A stretch of 64,000 nt of DNA from assembly GCF_004519305.1 (NCBI RefSeq), contig NZ_SOZA01000004.1:1-64000 (forward strand), in the 5' to 3' direction. The notes under the pieces were generated by a model. The model ran no database searches and was not told the origin of the DNA. It worked only from the letters and a program-made list of their open reading frames with translations. This stretch comes from Pseudomonas sp. RIT623. Its GTDB lineage: Bacteria; Pseudomonadota; Gammaproteobacteria; Pseudomonadales; Pseudomonadaceae. Positions 11,803 to 21,524 of the stretch are shown piece by piece (position 1 is the stretch's first letter; each line of letters begins with the position of its first letter). The translations under genes and the position numbers were made by a program.

Positions 11803-12503
11803 TCCTGCGGCAGCCCCGCAAGTACCTGCTCATACGCCTGGCTCAGGCGCTCGAACCAGGGCACGGCCGGAGCCACTTCGTGCAAGGCGATATGGCTGTC
11901 GGCCCGGCAGCGCTGCTCGAGATCACAACACTCGTTGAACCGGTTGACCGCGGCGACCATCGCTTCGCGCTCGTTGTCCAGCAACAGCGCGCCATGCACC
12001 AGCACCACCGGGCGCTTGCCACCCAGGCCCTGGCGCCAGCGCTGGGCGGTGCCGACCAGCTTGCGACCGTTGAGGTTAACGTTGTAACGGCCGTCGCAGA
12101 AAGCCCCGTCGATCTCGCCCACCGACGCCACTCCACCCCATTCGCGCAGCACTTCGCACAGCGGCAGGCACAGTCGCTCGTAGGCGTTCTCGATGCGGCC
12201 ATGGTCGCCTTCGCTGCGCGGCGCGGCGTAGACCAATGCCACGTTCACGGTTGCATGGGATTGCGGCACAGGCTCGCCACCGGTTTCGCGCAGCAACACC
12301 GGCCAACCGGCAATCGCCAGCTCCGCGCAGGCGGCCTCGAAGTTGTCCAGCCGGCTCATGCGTCGGGGCATGACCAGGGCATGGTCGGTCGGGCGCCAGA
12401 ACAGCACGCCGGATTCGCGCTCGCCGCGGCACACGGCGGCCAGCAGGTCCTGTTCGGCGTGCAGGCCCTGCTCGACAGTGAGGGCCAGGGGTTGATCGGT
12501 CAT
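11799..12503 (-). CDS. Lipoate-protein ligase A-like protein
   Basis: A 234-residue protein with the biotin/lipoate ligase fold. It contains [21 protein letters not shown] (the family's RRxSGGGAVYHD-like loop, altered here) and [12 protein letters not shown], the lysine-containing acyl-adenylate segment. The altered loop means activity as a true lipoate ligase is uncertain; octanoyl transfer or another acyl transfer is possible. The start is ATG at [12 protein letters not shown]. It overlaps the vfr stop tail to tail and lies downstream of trpC, separated by a terminator and a REP. Confidence 0.65.
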   Translation of the reverse strand: MTDQPLALTVEQGLHAEQDLLAAVCRGERESGVLFWRPTDHALVMPRRMSRLDNFEAACAELAIAGWPVLLRETGGEPVPQSHATVNVALVYAAPRSEGDHGRIENAYERLCLPLCEVLREWGGVASVGEIDGAFCDGRYNVNLNGRKLVGTAQRWRQGLGGKRPVVLVHGALLLDNEREAMVAAVNRFNECCDLEQRCRADSHIALHEVAPAVPWFERLSQAYEQVLAGLPQD

Positions 12504-12536
12504 TGATCCACCTTTGATGTGATGTTCATCGGACTC

Positions 12537-12567
12537 ATCACGGGGCAAGCCCGCTCCCACGCTGGGA
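12537..12567. repeat. Single REP unit
   Basis: CACGGGGCAAGCCCGCTCCCACGCTGGG lies between the lipoate-ligase-like gene and the trpC terminator. It matches one arm of the REP pair at 10480-10537 (GGGCAAGCCCG...CCCACG). Confidence 0.7.
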
Positions 12568-12597
12568 CGGTGCCGCAATGAGGCCCTCGAATACGAA

Positions 12598-12621
12598 AAA
12601 GCCGGCAAAAACGCCGGCTTT
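12598..12621 (-). terminator. Terminator of the trpGDC operon
   Basis: A 9-bp stem AAAGCCGGC/GCCGGCTTT with loop AAAAAC lies just after the trpC stop. On the minus strand it is followed by TTC and preceded by the T-rich loop. It has typical intrinsic terminator geometry. Confidence 0.8.
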
Positions 12622-12629
12622 CGGTTCGA

Positions 12630-13463
12630 TCAGTCCAGTTGCTGAACGGTCTTCTTCACTTGCTCGGGGAAGAACAACCGCTGCAGCTCCAGCCCCGGCT
12701 GCTCTGCGCGCATGAACGCCTCGCCGACCAGGAAGGAGTAAACCTCGTTGATTTCCATCAGCTCGACATCGGCTCGGTTGAGGATGCCGCTTTCGGTAAT
12801 CGCCAGACGGTCACGCGGGATGCGCGGCAGCAGGTCGAGGGTGGTCTCCAGGCTGACCTCGAAGGTATGCAGGTTGCGGTTGTTGACCCCGACCAGCGGT
12901 GTGTCGAGGGTCTTCAGCGCACGCTCCAGTTCATCGCCGTCATGCACTTCGACCAGCACATCGAGGCCGACATCCTTGGCCGTGGCCGCCAGCTCGGCCA
13001 TTTTCACGTCGTCCAGCGCTGACACGATCAACAGCACGCAGTCGGCACCCAGGGCGCGGGCTTCGACGATCTGATAAGGATCGACCATGAAGTCCTTGCG
13101 GATCACCGGCAGCGAAACGGCGGCACGCGCCTGCTGCAGGTAGATGTCAGCGCCCTGGAAGTAGTCCACGTCGGTCAGCACCGACAGGCAGGTCGCGCCA
13201 CCCTTCTCGTAGCTGACGGCAATTTCCGCCGGCACGAAGTTTTCGCGGATCACGCCCTTGCTCGGCGAAGCCTTCTTGATTTCAGCGATGACCGCCGGCT
13301 GCTTGCGCCTGGCCTGCTCGATCAGGGCATTGGCAAAGCCACGCGGGGCATCGGCCGCCTTGGCCAGGCGCTCGAGCTCACCCAGGCTGACCCGCGCGCT
13401 GCGCTCGGCCACTTCCTGGAACTTGCGGGCGATGATCCTTTCCAGCACCGTCGGTACACTCAT
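12630..13463 (-). CDS. trpC: Indole-3-glycerol phosphate synthase
   Basis: A 277-residue TIM-barrel enzyme that converts CdRP to indole-3-glycerol phosphate in tryptophan synthesis. The substrate-binding motif [15 protein letters not shown] (about 62-76) is intact. [15 protein letters not shown] and [15 protein letters not shown] are the conserved barrel C-terminal motifs. It is monofunctional, not fused to TrpF, as usual in pseudomonads. Its ATG overlaps the trpD stop by 4 bases, so it is translationally coupled and last in trpGDC. Confidence 0.97.
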   Translation of the reverse strand: MSVPTVLERIIARKFQEVAERSARVSLGELERLAKAADAPRGFANALIEQARRKQPAVIAEIKKASPSKGVIRENFVPAEIAVSYEKGGATCLSVLTDVDYFQGADIYLQQARAAVSLPVIRKDFMVDPYQIVEARALGADCVLLIVSALDDVKMAELAATAKDVGLDVLVEVHDGDELERALKTLDTPLVGVNNRNLHTFEVSLETTLDLLPRIPRDRLAITESGILNRADVELMEINEVYSFLVGEAFMRAEQPGLELQRLFFPEQVKKTVQQLD

Positions 13464-14509
13464 GCTTCGTTCTCCACCTTGAATACCGCGGTAAAGGCGC
13501 CCAGTTCCTGGAGCTTTTCCCAGGCCAAGCCGGTGTGCAGGACATCGTGAGCCAGCTCGACACCCTGGGCCAGGGTCATCGCGTGATCAGCGGCATACAG
13601 CGCCGCGCCAGCGTTGAGCACGATCATCTCGGCGGCCTTCTGGCCGTTCTCGGTCTTGCGCCGGCCCAGCGCGTCGCGGATCAATTCCAACGACGCCTGC
13701 GGCCCTTCGACTGCCAGGCCGTGCAAGCTCTGGCTCTTCATGCCGAGGTCTTCGGGTTCGACCCAATACTCGGTGATCTGGTCGTTCTTCAGCTCGGCGA
13801 CGAAGGTCGGCGCGGCCAGACTGAACTCATCCAGGCCATCCTTGGAGTGCACCACCAGCACATGCTTGCTGCCCATGCGCTGCAGCACTTCGGCCAATGG
13901 GCGGCACAGGGCCTGGGTGAACACCCCGACCACCTGGTGTTTCACGCCGGCCGGATTCGTAAGCGGGCCCAGCATGTTGAACAGGGTACGCAGCCCCAGG
14001 TCGCGACGCGGGCCGGCGGCGTGCTTCATGGCACTATGGTGGGTCTGGGCGAACATGAAGCCGATGCCCAGGCTGTCGATGCAGCGGGCCACCTGCACCG
14101 GGGTCAGGTTCAGGTAGATACCGGCGGCTTCCAGCAGATCAGCGCTGCCGCTCTTGCCGGACACCGCGCGGTTGCCGTGCTTGGCCACGGTGCCACCGGC
14201 TGCCGCGATGACGAACGCCGAGGCGGTGGACACGTTGAAGATATTGGCGCCGTCGCCACCGGTGCCGACGATGTCGACCACGCTGTCGAGGGTCTTGAGC
14301 TCGACCTTGGCGGCCAGCTCACGCATCACCGACACCGCGCCGACGATCTCGTCGATGCTCTCGCTCTTCATGCGCATGCCCATGAGGAAGGCGCCGATCT
14401 GCGCCTCGCTGCACTGGCCGGTCATGATCTGGCGCATGACATCGCGCATTTCCTCGGTGGACAGGTCCAGGTGGCCGACAATGCGGCTCAAAGCGGTCTT
14501 GATTTCCAT
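13460..14509 (-). CDS. trpD: Anthranilate phosphoribosyltransferase
   Basis: A 349-residue enzyme that joins anthranilate to PRPP. The PRPP-binding loop [18 protein letters not shown] (about 79-96) and the [21 protein letters not shown] segment (about 110-130) are intact. [15 protein letters not shown] is a further family motif. It lies between trpG, 9 bases upstream, and trpC, with a 4-base overlap. It is not fused to TrpG, unlike in enterics. Confidence 0.97.
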   Translation of the reverse strand: MEIKTALSRIVGHLDLSTEEMRDVMRQIMTGQCSEAQIGAFLMGMRMKSESIDEIVGAVSVMRELAAKVELKTLDSVVDIVGTGGDGANIFNVSTASAFVIAAAGGTVAKHGNRAVSGKSGSADLLEAAGIYLNLTPVQVARCIDSLGIGFMFAQTHHSAMKHAAGPRRDLGLRTLFNMLGPLTNPAGVKHQVVGVFTQALCRPLAEVLQRMGSKHVLVVHSKDGLDEFSLAAPTFVAELKNDQITEYWVEPEDLGMKSQSLHGLAVEGPQASLELIRDALGRRKTENGQKAAEMIVLNAGAALYAADHAMTLAQGVELAHDVLHTGLAWEKLQELGAFTAVFKVENEA

Positions 14510-14518
14510 GATCGGTCC

Positions 14519-15112
14519 TTAACGGCGTCCGCCGGTCTGCTTGAGGAAGTTGGCGAACAGCTCGTGTCCCTGCTCGGTGAGGATGGATTCCGGGTGGAAC
14601 TGTACCCCCTCCACGTTCAGGGTTTTATGACGCAGGCCCATGATCTCGTCGACGGAGCCGTCTTCATGGGCGGTCCAGGCGGTCACTTCGAGGCAATCAG
14701 GCAACGTGTCGCGCTTGACCACCAGCGAGTGGTAGCGGGTCACGGTGAGCGGGTTGTTCAGGCCGGCGAACACCCCCAGGTCGCGGTGGAACACCGGGCT
14801 GGTCTTGCCGTGCATCACCTGGCGCGCGCGCACCACGTCACCGCCATAGGCCTGGCCGATGGACTGGTGACCCAGGCACACGCCGAGGATCGGCAGCTTG
14901 CCGGCAAAGTGCAGGATGGCCTCGATGGACACACCGGCCTCGCTCGGCGTGCAGGGGCCCGGGGAGACAACGATGCGTTCGGGGTTCAGGGCTTCAATCT
15001 GGGCGATGGTCATTTCGTCGTTGCGAATGACCTTGACCTCGGCACCGAGCTCGCCGAGGTACTGCACGACGTTGTAGGTGAAGGAGTCGTAATTGTCGAT
15101 CATCAGTAACAT
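14519..15112 (-). CDS. trpG: Anthranilate synthase component II (glutamine amidotransferase)
   Basis: A 197-residue class I amidotransferase that supplies ammonia to TrpE. The nucleophile is C79 in [15 protein letters not shown]; the His-Glu pair is in [13 protein letters not shown] near the C-terminus, and [13 protein letters not shown] is the oxyanion region. Two ATG codons compete; I chose the one giving [11 protein letters not shown]. It heads trpGDC and is preceded by an attenuator-like leader (15253-15339), so control by charged tRNA-Trp is likely. trpE is separate, about 2.4 kb away beyond estA. Confidence 0.95.
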   Translation of the reverse strand: MLLMIDNYDSFTYNVVQYLGELGAEVKVIRNDEMTIAQIEALNPERIVVSPGPCTPSEAGVSIEAILHFAGKLPILGVCLGHQSIGQAYGGDVVRARQVMHGKTSPVFHRDLGVFAGLNNPLTVTRYHSLVVKRDTLPDCLEVTAWTAHEDGSVDEIMGLRHKTLNVEGVQFHPESILTEQGHELFANFLKQTGGRR

Positions 15113-15227
15113 CTGGAACGAACCTCTTGAATACTGACTTTTGATTCGAGCCTTCCCTGCTGCCATGGGCGCGGGAAAATTCCGCGGTGAGCGGCGGGTG
15201 AAGCGAAAGGAAGGCAAACAGGAGCGG

Positions 15228-15241
15228 GCCGGCTAGCCGGC
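15228..15241 (-). promoter_or_regulatory. Hairpin after the trpGDC leader ORF
   Basis: GCCGGC-TA-GCCGGC lies 11 bases beyond the leader stop on the minus strand and is followed by CCGCTCCTGTTTGCC. The trpE leader has a hairpin at the same place (19030-19045) with a similar flank. It is a candidate attenuator element. No strong U-run follows, so the mechanism is not certain. Confidence 0.5.
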
Positions 15242-15252
15242 AGGAGATAAAG

Positions 15253-15339
15253 TCAGGCGCGCCAACGCCAACGGGCGACGGCCTTGATAACGCGCATCAA
15301 GAGTTTGCTGACGATCAACACGGGGTAGGTCTCGTTCAT
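15253..15339 (-). CDS. trpL: trpGDC leader peptide (attenuator)
   Basis: A 28-codon ORF 140 bases upstream of trpG ends in the residues VIKAVARWRWRA, with two Trp codons separated by one Arg codon. That composition, the position, and a hairpin just after the stop are those of a trp attenuator leader. About 60 bases around it closely match the end of gph upstream of trpE. The initiating ATG (MNETYPVL) has a weak ribosome-binding site; an internal ATG would give a 14-residue peptide. I recall that attenuation of trpE and trpGDC has been reported for P. putida. Confidence 0.75.
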   Translation of the reverse strand: MNETYPVLIVSKLLMRVIKAVARWRWRA

Positions 15340-15483
15340 ACGTCAGGGCACAGTAGCCTACCGGCGCGGCGGGCGCAATATGCCGGTAAACACGGGGAAA
15401 TGAATGCAATGGCGGACAATGCGCGATGATTTGCTATGGTCATGCCGCTTGCTTCGATAAAAACAACGAAAAGGACATCATGC

Positions 15484-17385
15484 ATGCACACGGCCCCCTT
15501 CCTGTGTTCCGCCCTCGGCATTCTCGCCCTTGCCTGCAGCCAGGCCATGGCCTCGCCCTCGCCCTATTCGTCGCTGATCGTCTTCGGTGACAGCCTCAGC
15601 GACGCCGGGCAGTTTCCCGACCTGACCGGCGGCACCCCAGGCATGCGTTTCACCAACCGCGACGCCAACGGCAACTACGCGCCGGTCTCACCGATGATCC
15701 TCGGCACCAGGCTGGGTTTCTCCGGCGCGGCACTGGGCCCCTCCACCTCGCTGACCAACCAGTTGCAGGGTATCCCCGACGGCAACAACTGGGCGGTGGG
15801 TGGCTACACCACGCAGCAGATTCTCGACTCGATCACCGACACCTCGAAAGCCGTGATCCCGCCTGGGCGTCCCGGTGCGGGCGTGGTCCTGCGCGAGCGT
15901 GACGGTTACCTGGCCAACGGCCTGCGCGCCGACCCCAATGCCCTGTACTACCTGACCGGTGGCGGCAACGACTTCCTCCAGGGCCTGGTCAACAGTCCCG
16001 CTACCGCAGCCGCAGCAGGCGCCCGCCTGGCGGCCAGCGCCCAGGCGCTGCAACAGGGCGGAGCGCGCTACATCATGGTCTGGTTGCTGCCAGACCTGGG
16101 ACAGACACCGAACTTCAGCGGCACGCCCCAGCAAGGAGCGCTGTCGCAACTGTCCAGCGTGTTCAACCAGTCGCTGGTCAGCCAGCTCGGGCAGATCGAC
16201 GCCGAGATCATTCCGCTCAACATCCCCACCCTGCTGCAGGAGGCCCTCACCAGCCCCGCCCAGTTCGGCCTGGCCACCGACCAGAACCTGGTCGGTACGT
16301 GCTACAGCGGCGACGGCTGCGTGGGCAACCCGGTCTACGGGCTGAACGGTACTACCCCGGACCCGACCCGGCTGCTGTTCAACGACTCGGTACACCCGAC
16401 CATCGCCGGCCAGCAGCTGATAGCCGACTATGCCTATTCGATCCTGGCCGCGCCGTGGGAGCTGACCCTGCTGCCGGAAATCGCCCACGCCAGTATCCGC
16501 GCCCACCAGGATGAACTGCGCAACCAGTGGCAGACGCCCTGGCAGGCCGTCGGTCAATGGCAGGCCTTCGTCGCCACCGGCGGCCAGGACCTGGACTTCG
16601 GCAGCCAGCGCAGTGCCGCCAGTGGTGACGGGCGCGGCTACAACCTGACCCTCGGCGGCAGCTACCGGCTGGATGAGGCCTGGCGCCTGGGCCTGGCCGC
16701 CGGGGTCTACCGGCAGAAACTCGAAGCAGGCCAGCACGACTCGGACTACAAGCTCGACAGCTACCTGGCCAGCGCCTTCGCCCAGTTCCGCCAGGATCGC
16801 TGGTGGGCCGATGCGGCGTTGACCGCCGGCCACCTGGACTACCGCGACCTCAAGCGCACCTTCGCCCTGGGCGTGAACGACCGCAGCGAGAAGGGCGACA
16901 CCGATGGCGAGGCCTGGGCCGTCACCGGCCGGCTGGGCTACAACCTGGCGCCCGAGAGCAGCCACTGGCAACTGGCGCCGTTCATCAGTGCCGACTATGC
17001 GCGGGTCAAGGTCGATGGCTACGACGAGAAGAGCGGCCGCTCCACGGCGCTCGGTTTCGACGACCAGGAACGTACATCGCGCCGGCTCGGAGGCGGCCTG
17101 CTGGGTAGCGTGCAACTGCTGCCGACGACAAAGCTGTTTGCCGAGGTGGCCCGCGAGCATGAGTTCGAGGACGACCAGCAGGACCTGCGCATGCACCTGA
17201 CCAGCCTGCCGGCCAACGACTTCACCCTCACCGGCTACACACCGCACAGCAACCTGACGCGGGCCAGCCTGGGGGTGAGCCATGAACTGGTGCCGGGGGT
17301 GCACCTACGGGGGAACTACAACTGGCGCAAGAGTGATGAATTGACTCAACAGGGGCTGAGCCTGGCATTGAGCCTGGATTTCTAA
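15484..17385 (+). CDS. estA: Autotransporter GDSL esterase
   Basis: A 633-residue outer-membrane esterase. A signal peptide (about 1-24) is followed by an SGNH/GDSL hydrolase passenger with the nucleophile S37 in [10 protein letters not shown]. The oxyanion residues lie in TGGGNDF, and the catalytic Asp/His are in [12 protein letters not shown] (about 300). The C-terminal 270 residues form an autotransporter beta-barrel ending in [10 protein letters not shown]. aeruginosa EstA is surface-exposed and affects rhamnolipid production and motility. The gene lies between trpGDC and trpE but on the opposite strand, so it is not part of tryptophan synthesis. An AAGGAC site precedes the ATG. Confidence 0.92.
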   Translation: MHTAPFLCSALGILALACSQAMASPSPYSSLIVFGDSLSDAGQFPDLTGGTPGMRFTNRDANGNYAPVSPMILGTRLGFSGAALGPSTSLTNQLQGIPDGNNWAVGGYTTQQILDSITDTSKAVIPPGRPGAGVVLRERDGYLANGLRADPNALYYLTGGGNDFLQGLVNSPATAAAAGARLAASAQALQQGGARYIMVWLLPDLGQTPNFSGTPQQGALSQLSSVFNQSLVSQLGQIDAEIIPLNIPTLLQEALTSPAQFGLATDQNLVGTCYSGDGCVGNPVYGLNGTTPDPTRLLFNDSVHPTIAGQQLIADYAYSILAAPWELTLLPEIAHASIRAHQDELRNQWQTPWQAVGQWQAFVATGGQDLDFGSQRSAASGDGRGYNLTLGGSYRLDEAWRLGLAAGVYRQKLEAGQHDSDYKLDSYLASAFAQFRQDRWWADAALTAGHLDYRDLKRTFALGVNDRSEKGDTDGEAWAVTGRLGYNLAPESSHWQLAPFISADYARVKVDGYDEKSGRSTALGFDDQERTSRRLGGGLLGSVQLLPTTKLFAEVAREHEFEDDQQDLRMHLTSLPANDFTLTGYTPHSNLTRASLGVSHELVPGVHLRGNYNWRKSDELTQQGLSLALSLDF

Positions 17386-17400
17386 GCTGACGCGATCGCC

Positions 17401-17487
17401 GTAGGAGCCGGCCTTGCCGGCGAACACCGGCAAAGCCGGTGCCAGGCACCGCAGTGCCTATTTCGCCAGCAAGGCTGGCTCCTACAG
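17401..17487. repeat. Composite REP element (copy 1)
   Basis: An inverted pair GTAGGAGCCGGCCTTGCCGG...AGGCTGGCTCCTAC encloses a second hairpin ACCGGCAAAGCCGGT and the segment GCCAGGCACCGCAGTGCC. The same composite occurs, inverted, at 29438-29524. Its right end overlaps the last codon positions of trpE and supplies the TAG stop (17482-17484). Confidence 0.8.
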
Positions 17488-18984
17488 TTTCGAACCTGCC
17501 TCTGCGCCCTTGGTGGTCTGCTCGGCCAGGGCCACCGCACGGAACATCGCCCGACGCTTGTTGATGGTCTCTTCCCACTCCAGCGCCGGCACCGAGTCGG
17601 CGACAATGCCGCCACCGGCCTGCACATGCAGTTCGCCGTCCTTGATCACCGCGGTGCGGATGGCGATGGCGGTATCCATGTTGCCGTTCCAGGCAAAATA
17701 ACCCACCGCGCCGCCGTAGACACCGCGCTTGACTGGTTCGAGTTCGTCGATGATTTCCATCGCGCGGATCTTCGGCGCGCCCGACAGGGTACCGGCTGGC
17801 AGGATCGCCCGCAGTGCGTCCATGGCGGTCAGGCCTTCGCGCAGTTGACCAGTGACGTTGGACACGATATGCATGACGTTCGAGTAACGCTCGATCACCA
17901 TCTTCTCGGTCAGGCGCACACTGCCGGTGGACGACACCCGGCCCACGTCGTTGCGCCCCAGGTCGATCAGCATCAGGTGCTCGGCGATTTCCTTGTCGTC
18001 CGACAGCAGGTCGTCTTCCAGGGCGCGATCGGCCTCTTCGGTAGCGCCACGCGGGCGGGTGCCGGCGATCGGGCGCACGGTCACCAGGTTGTCTTCGACC
18101 CGCACCAGCACTTCAGGCGAGCTGCCGACCACATGGAAGTCGCCGAAATTGAAGAAGTACATGTACGGCGTCGGGTTGAAGCAACGCAGCGCCCGGTAAA
18201 GGTCGATGGGCGCTGCCTTGAAGTCGATGGACATGCGCTGGGATGGCACTACCTGCATGCAGTCGCCGGCCAGGATGTATTCCTTGATCCGGCCCACGGC
18301 GTTTTCATAGTCGTCACGGGTATAGCTGGAACGGAATTCCGGCTCGGCCGCCTGTGGGCCGCTCAGGTCCAGGCCGCGGCGCGGGGCGATGGGCTGGCGC
18401 AGCGTGGCCAGCAGCCCTTGCAGGCGCGCCTGGCCCTGCTCGAAAGCCTGCTCGTTGGCCGGGTCGACCAGCACGATGGCGTGCATCTTGCCAGCCAGGT
18501 TGTCGAACACCACCACCGCATCGGAAACCATCAACAGGATGTCCGGCACGCCCAGCGGGTCCGGGTTCGGGCTGGCGCCGAGGCGTTTTTCCACATAACG
18601 CACGCAGTCATAGCCGAAGTAGCCGACCAGGCCACCGTTGAAACGCGGCAAGCCCGGAATATCGGCGACCTTGTAGCGCTCCTTGAAGGCCTCGACGAAT
18701 GCCAGCGGGTCCTCGACATCGTGGCTTTCCACCTCGACACCATCCTGCAGGATGCTCACGTGGTAGCCATGCACCCGCAGCACGGTGCGCGACGGCAGGC
18801 CGATCATCGAGTAACGGCCCCATTTTTCGCCGCCCTGCACCGACTCGAGCAGGTAGGAGTTGGGTTGGTCGGCCAGTTTCAGGTAGATCGACAGCGGCGT
18901 GTCGAAGTCGGCCAGGGTTTCACAGGCCAATGGGATGCGGTTGTAGCCGGCAGCGGCCAGGCGCAGGAATTCTTCGCGGGTCAT
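17482..18984 (-). CDS. trpE: Anthranilate synthase component I
   Basis: A 500-residue chorismate-utilising enzyme, first step of tryptophan synthesis. The N-terminal half has the feedback-binding region ([18 protein letters not shown]). The catalytic half has [53 protein letters not shown] and [16 protein letters not shown]. The ATG gives [19 protein letters not shown]. It is transcribed alone after gph, and the gph tail appears to contain its leader peptide. The last residues (AEAGSKL) run into a REP element that provides the stop codon. Confidence 0.96.
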   Translation of the reverse strand: MTREEFLRLAAAGYNRIPLACETLADFDTPLSIYLKLADQPNSYLLESVQGGEKWGRYSMIGLPSRTVLRVHGYHVSILQDGVEVESHDVEDPLAFVEAFKERYKVADIPGLPRFNGGLVGYFGYDCVRYVEKRLGASPNPDPLGVPDILLMVSDAVVVFDNLAGKMHAIVLVDPANEQAFEQGQARLQGLLATLRQPIAPRRGLDLSGPQAAEPEFRSSYTRDDYENAVGRIKEYILAGDCMQVVPSQRMSIDFKAAPIDLYRALRCFNPTPYMYFFNFGDFHVVGSSPEVLVRVEDNLVTVRPIAGTRPRGATEEADRALEDDLLSDDKEIAEHLMLIDLGRNDVGRVSSTGSVRLTEKMVIERYSNVMHIVSNVTGQLREGLTAMDALRAILPAGTLSGAPKIRAMEIIDELEPVKRGVYGGAVGYFAWNGNMDTAIAIRTAVIKDGELHVQAGGGIVADSVPALEWEETINKRRAMFRAVALAEQTTKGAEAGSKL

Positions 18985-19029
18985 GGGTAGCCTCGGAGCA
19001 AGCAGCAATGGAGTCGGGCAAACGGACGT

Positions 19030-19045
19030 ACCGGCGGGCGCCGGT
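19030..19045 (-). promoter_or_regulatory. Hairpin after the trpE leader (gph tail)
   Basis: ACCGGCG-GG-CGCCGGT lies 10 bases beyond the gph stop on the minus strand. It is followed by ACGTCCGTTTGCC, close to the CCGCTCCTGTTTGCC after the trpGDC leader hairpin. It is a candidate attenuator element for trpE. Confidence 0.5.
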
Positions 19046-19054
19046 GGGCAGGAG

Positions 19055-19099
19055 TCAGGCGCGCCAGCGCCAACGGGCCAGGGCCTTGATGACTTTCAT
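19055..19099 (-). promoter_or_regulatory. trpE leader-peptide sequence fused to the gph 3' end
   Basis: The last 14 codons of gph read [14 protein letters not shown], almost identical to the end of the trpGDC leader peptide (MRVIKAVARWRWRA), including the tandem Trp codons. It lies 70 bases upstream of trpE and is followed by a hairpin. No stop separates it from gph, so ribosomes finishing gph could serve as the sensor of Trp-tRNA supply. A separate start at the internal ATG is also possible. Confidence 0.65.
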
Positions 19100-19873
19100 C
19101 CAGAGTTTGCCGGTAACCGCCACGTTATTGTCTCTGCTGTGCGGGGCTTGAAGGTCTGCCAACGTTATCCCAGTGTCGGTGACGACGCAACCGGGCAACA
19201 ACAGGCGCAGGTCGCCGAGCACCAGGCTGGGCGACTCCTCGTCGATAGGCCGGCCATGGTTGTAGCCATAGCTCAGGCCCACGCACTGCACCCCGGCGGC
19301 CTTGGCGGCCAGCACATCGCTGCGCGAATCGCCAATGAACAACGCCTGGCACGGCTCGACGCCGGCCATCTTCATGACGAACAGCAGGGCCGCCGGGTCG
19401 GGTTTCTTTTGCGGCAAGGTGTCGCCACCGATGATCCAACGGAAGTAGCGGCCGATCTTCATCTGGTCGAGCAAGGGGGCGACGAAGCGTTCGGGCTTGT
19501 TGGTGATCAGCGCCATCTCCACCCCCTGTTTGCGCAGCCAGCGCAGGGTGTCGCGCACACCGGGATAGACCACGGTCAGCTCATGGCTTTCGGCATAGGC
19601 CTCCATGAACAGCGCCAGCGCGCGCTCGGCCAGATCGGCCTCGACAGCCTGGTGGTCGAGGCCGCCGGCCAGCGCGCGGCGTACCAGTACCTCGGCGCCG
19701 TTGCCGACCCAGTGGCGTACCGCCTCGAGCCCTGCCGGCGGGCGCCCGAGTTCGAGCAGCATGCGGTCGACGGCTGCGGCCAGGTCGGGAACCGAGTCGA
19801 TCAGGGTGCCATCCAGATCGAACATCACCAGCCTGGGCAGCGTCCCCGGGAACAGCTGCTCGAAGCCACTCAT
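19055..19873 (-). CDS. gph: Phosphoglycolate phosphatase
   Basis: A 272-residue HAD-family phosphatase that removes 2-phosphoglycolate. The motif I nucleophile is in [20 protein letters not shown] (about 19-38), motif II in [14 protein letters not shown], and motif III in [14 protein letters not shown]. The Rpe-Gph pairing is classical, with a 4-base overlap. The protein is about 20 residues longer than E. coli Gph. The extra tail ends [12 protein letters not shown] and equals a trp leader peptide, so the tail is probably there for regulation. This is not MupP, which sits elsewhere in pseudomonad genomes. Confidence 0.9.
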   Translation of the reverse strand: MSGFEQLFPGTLPRLVMFDLDGTLIDSVPDLAAAVDRMLLELGRPPAGLEAVRHWVGNGAEVLVRRALAGGLDHQAVEADLAERALALFMEAYAESHELTVVYPGVRDTLRWLRKQGVEMALITNKPERFVAPLLDQMKIGRYFRWIIGGDTLPQKKPDPAALLFVMKMAGVEPCQALFIGDSRSDVLAAKAAGVQCVGLSYGYNHGRPIDEESPSLVLGDLRLLLPGCVVTDTGITLADLQAPHSRDNNVAVTGKLWMKVIKALARWRWRA

Positions 19874-20544
19874 GCGCGGGCCAGCGCCAGTTCGGCACGC
19901 ATCTTGTCGATGACCTGCTTGTAGTCCGGGGTGTTGAAGATCGCCGAACCGGCGACGAAGGTATCGGCGCCGGCGGCGGCGATCTCGCGGATATTGCCGA
20001 CGTTGACGCCACCGTCGATCTCCAGGCGGATATCGCGGCCGCTGGCGTCGATCAGGGCGCGGGCCTCACGCAGCTTGTCGAGGGTGCCGGGGATGAACTT
20101 CTGGCCGCCGAAACCCGGGTTGACGCTCATCAGCAGGACCATGTCGATCTTGTCCATCACGTACTTCAGCGCATCCAGGCTGGTGGCCGGGTTGAACACC
20201 AGGCCAGCCTTGCAGCCGCCGTCCTTGATCAGTTGCAGCGAACGGTCGATGTGCTGCGAGGCTTCCGGGTGGAAGGTGATGTAGGTGGCGCCGGCCTCGA
20301 TGAAGTCGCCGATGATGCGGTCGACCGGGCTGACCATCAGGTGCACGTCGATCGGCGCGGTCACGCCGTACTTGCGCAGGGCGCTGCAGACCATCGGGCC
20401 GATGGTCAGGTTGGGCACGTAGTGGTTGTCCATGACATCGAAGTGGACGATGTCGGCCCCGGCGGCCAGGACCTTGTCGACGTCCTCGCCCAGGCGGGCG
20501 AAATCGGCGGACAGAATGGAGGGGGCAATAGCGTAGGGCTGCAT
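19870..20544 (-). CDS. rpe: Ribulose-phosphate 3-epimerase
   Basis: A 224-residue TIM-barrel epimerase that interconverts ribulose 5-phosphate and xylulose 5-phosphate. The signature [15 protein letters not shown] opens the protein. [17 protein letters not shown] carries the metal-binding His/Asp, DVHLMV follows, and [14 protein letters not shown] and EIDGGVN hold the remaining ligands. The ATG giving MQPYAIAPS was chosen over one 12 codons upstream. It overlaps gph by 4 bases, forming the rpe-gph operon ahead of trpE. Confidence 0.97.
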   Translation of the reverse strand: MQPYAIAPSILSADFARLGEDVDKVLAAGADIVHFDVMDNHYVPNLTIGPMVCSALRKYGVTAPIDVHLMVSPVDRIIGDFIEAGATYITFHPEASQHIDRSLQLIKDGGCKAGLVFNPATSLDALKYVMDKIDMVLLMSVNPGFGGQKFIPGTLDKLREARALIDASGRDIRLEIDGGVNVGNIREIAAAGADTFVAGSAIFNTPDYKQVIDKMRAELALARA

Positions 20545-20636
20545 GGCGCACCTGTTGGGCAGAATCACGGTGGCGCGCATTGTAACTCAGGGAAGCGGAT
20601 CGGGGCTGATTGGTATCAAGACAAGGTCGCAGCCCC

Positions 20637-20662
20637 GCAGGAGTCGGCTTGCCGGCTCCTGC
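20637..20662. terminator. REP-like hairpin between the ABC operon and rpe
   Basis: GCAGGAGTCGGC-TT-GCCGGCTCCTGC forms a 12-bp stem with one G.T pair. It lies between the end of the last ABC permease gene (minus strand) and the rpe start, so it probably closes the transporter transcript. It has no U-run. Confidence 0.5.
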
Positions 20663-20685
20663 AAGTCGATACCTTCTATCGCGAA

Positions 20686-21513
20686 TCAGGCGGGCTGCTG
20701 GGTCCTCAGCTTTTCGCTGCGCCCGCGCAACCACTCCAGGGTCAGCAGCAGGATCACCGAGAAGGCGATCAGCAAGGTGGCCGCCGCCGCGATGGTCGGG
20801 CTCAGGTTTTCGCGGATGCCGCTGAACATCTGACGCGGCAGAGTGGCTTGCTCAGGCCCGGCGAGGAACAGCGTGACCACCACCTCGTCGAACGAGGTGG
20901 CAAAGGCGAACAGTGCCCCGGAAATCACCCCCGGCGCGATCAGCGGCAGGGTCACCCGGCGAAACGCCAGTAACGGCGAGGCCCCCAGGCTGGCGGCAGC
21001 CCGCACCAGGTTGTAGTTGAACCCCTGCAGGGTGGCCGACACGGTAATGATGACGAACGGCACCCCTAGCACCGCATGCACCAGGATCAACGAGGTAAAG
21101 CTGTTGCCCATGCCCAGCGGGGCGAAGAACAGATAACTGGCCACGCCGACGATCACCACCGGCACCACCATCGGCGAAATAACCAGCGCCATCACCAGCG
21201 ACTTGCCGGGGAAGTCGCCACGGGTCAGGCCAATGGCCGCCAGGGTGCCGAACACCATGGCCAGCAACGTGGCTGCCGGGGCAACGATGATGCTGTTCTT
21301 CAGGGCACGCATCCACTCGGCCGAGGCGAAGAAGTCCTGGTACCAGTGCAGCGAGAAGCCTTGCAGGGGATAGACCAGGAAGCTCCCGCTGTTGAACGAC
21401 AGCGGAATGATCACCAACACCGGCAACACCAGGAACAGCAGGATCAGGCCGCACAGGATGCGCAGGCTGTAGAACCACACCCGCTCCACGGGGGACATGT
21501 AAGGGCTCAGCAT
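20686..21513 (-). CDS. ABC transporter permease (polyamine type, PotC/PotI-like)
   Basis: A 275-residue inner-membrane permease with about six transmembrane helices. The ABC permease EAA loop appears as [24 protein letters not shown] (about 175-198), the site that couples to the ATPase. The mix of helices and the sequence [16 protein letters not shown] is typical of spermidine/putrescine-type permeases. It is the last gene of the four-gene operon and starts 11 bases after the partner permease. Confidence 0.88.
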   Translation of the reverse strand: MLSPYMSPVERVWFYSLRILCGLILLFLVLPVLVIIPLSFNSGSFLVYPLQGFSLHWYQDFFASAEWMRALKNSIIVAPAATLLAMVFGTLAAIGLTRGDFPGKSLVMALVISPMVVPVVIVGVASYLFFAPLGMGNSFTSLILVHAVLGVPFVIITVSATLQGFNYNLVRAAASLGASPLLAFRRVTLPLIAPGVISGALFAFATSFDEVVVTLFLAGPEQATLPRQMFSGIRENLSPTIAAAATLLIAFSVILLLTLEWLRGRSEKLRTQQPA

Positions 21514-21524
21514 GACAAGGCTCC

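Noticed and set aside
15688..17304. 538-codon minus-strand frame opposite estA
   Set aside because: No domains or plausible start; estA on the plus strand has signal peptide, GDSL motif and barrel.
17626..18990. 454-codon plus-strand frame opposite trpE
   Set aside because: Antisense shadow; trpE has full motifs and normal length.
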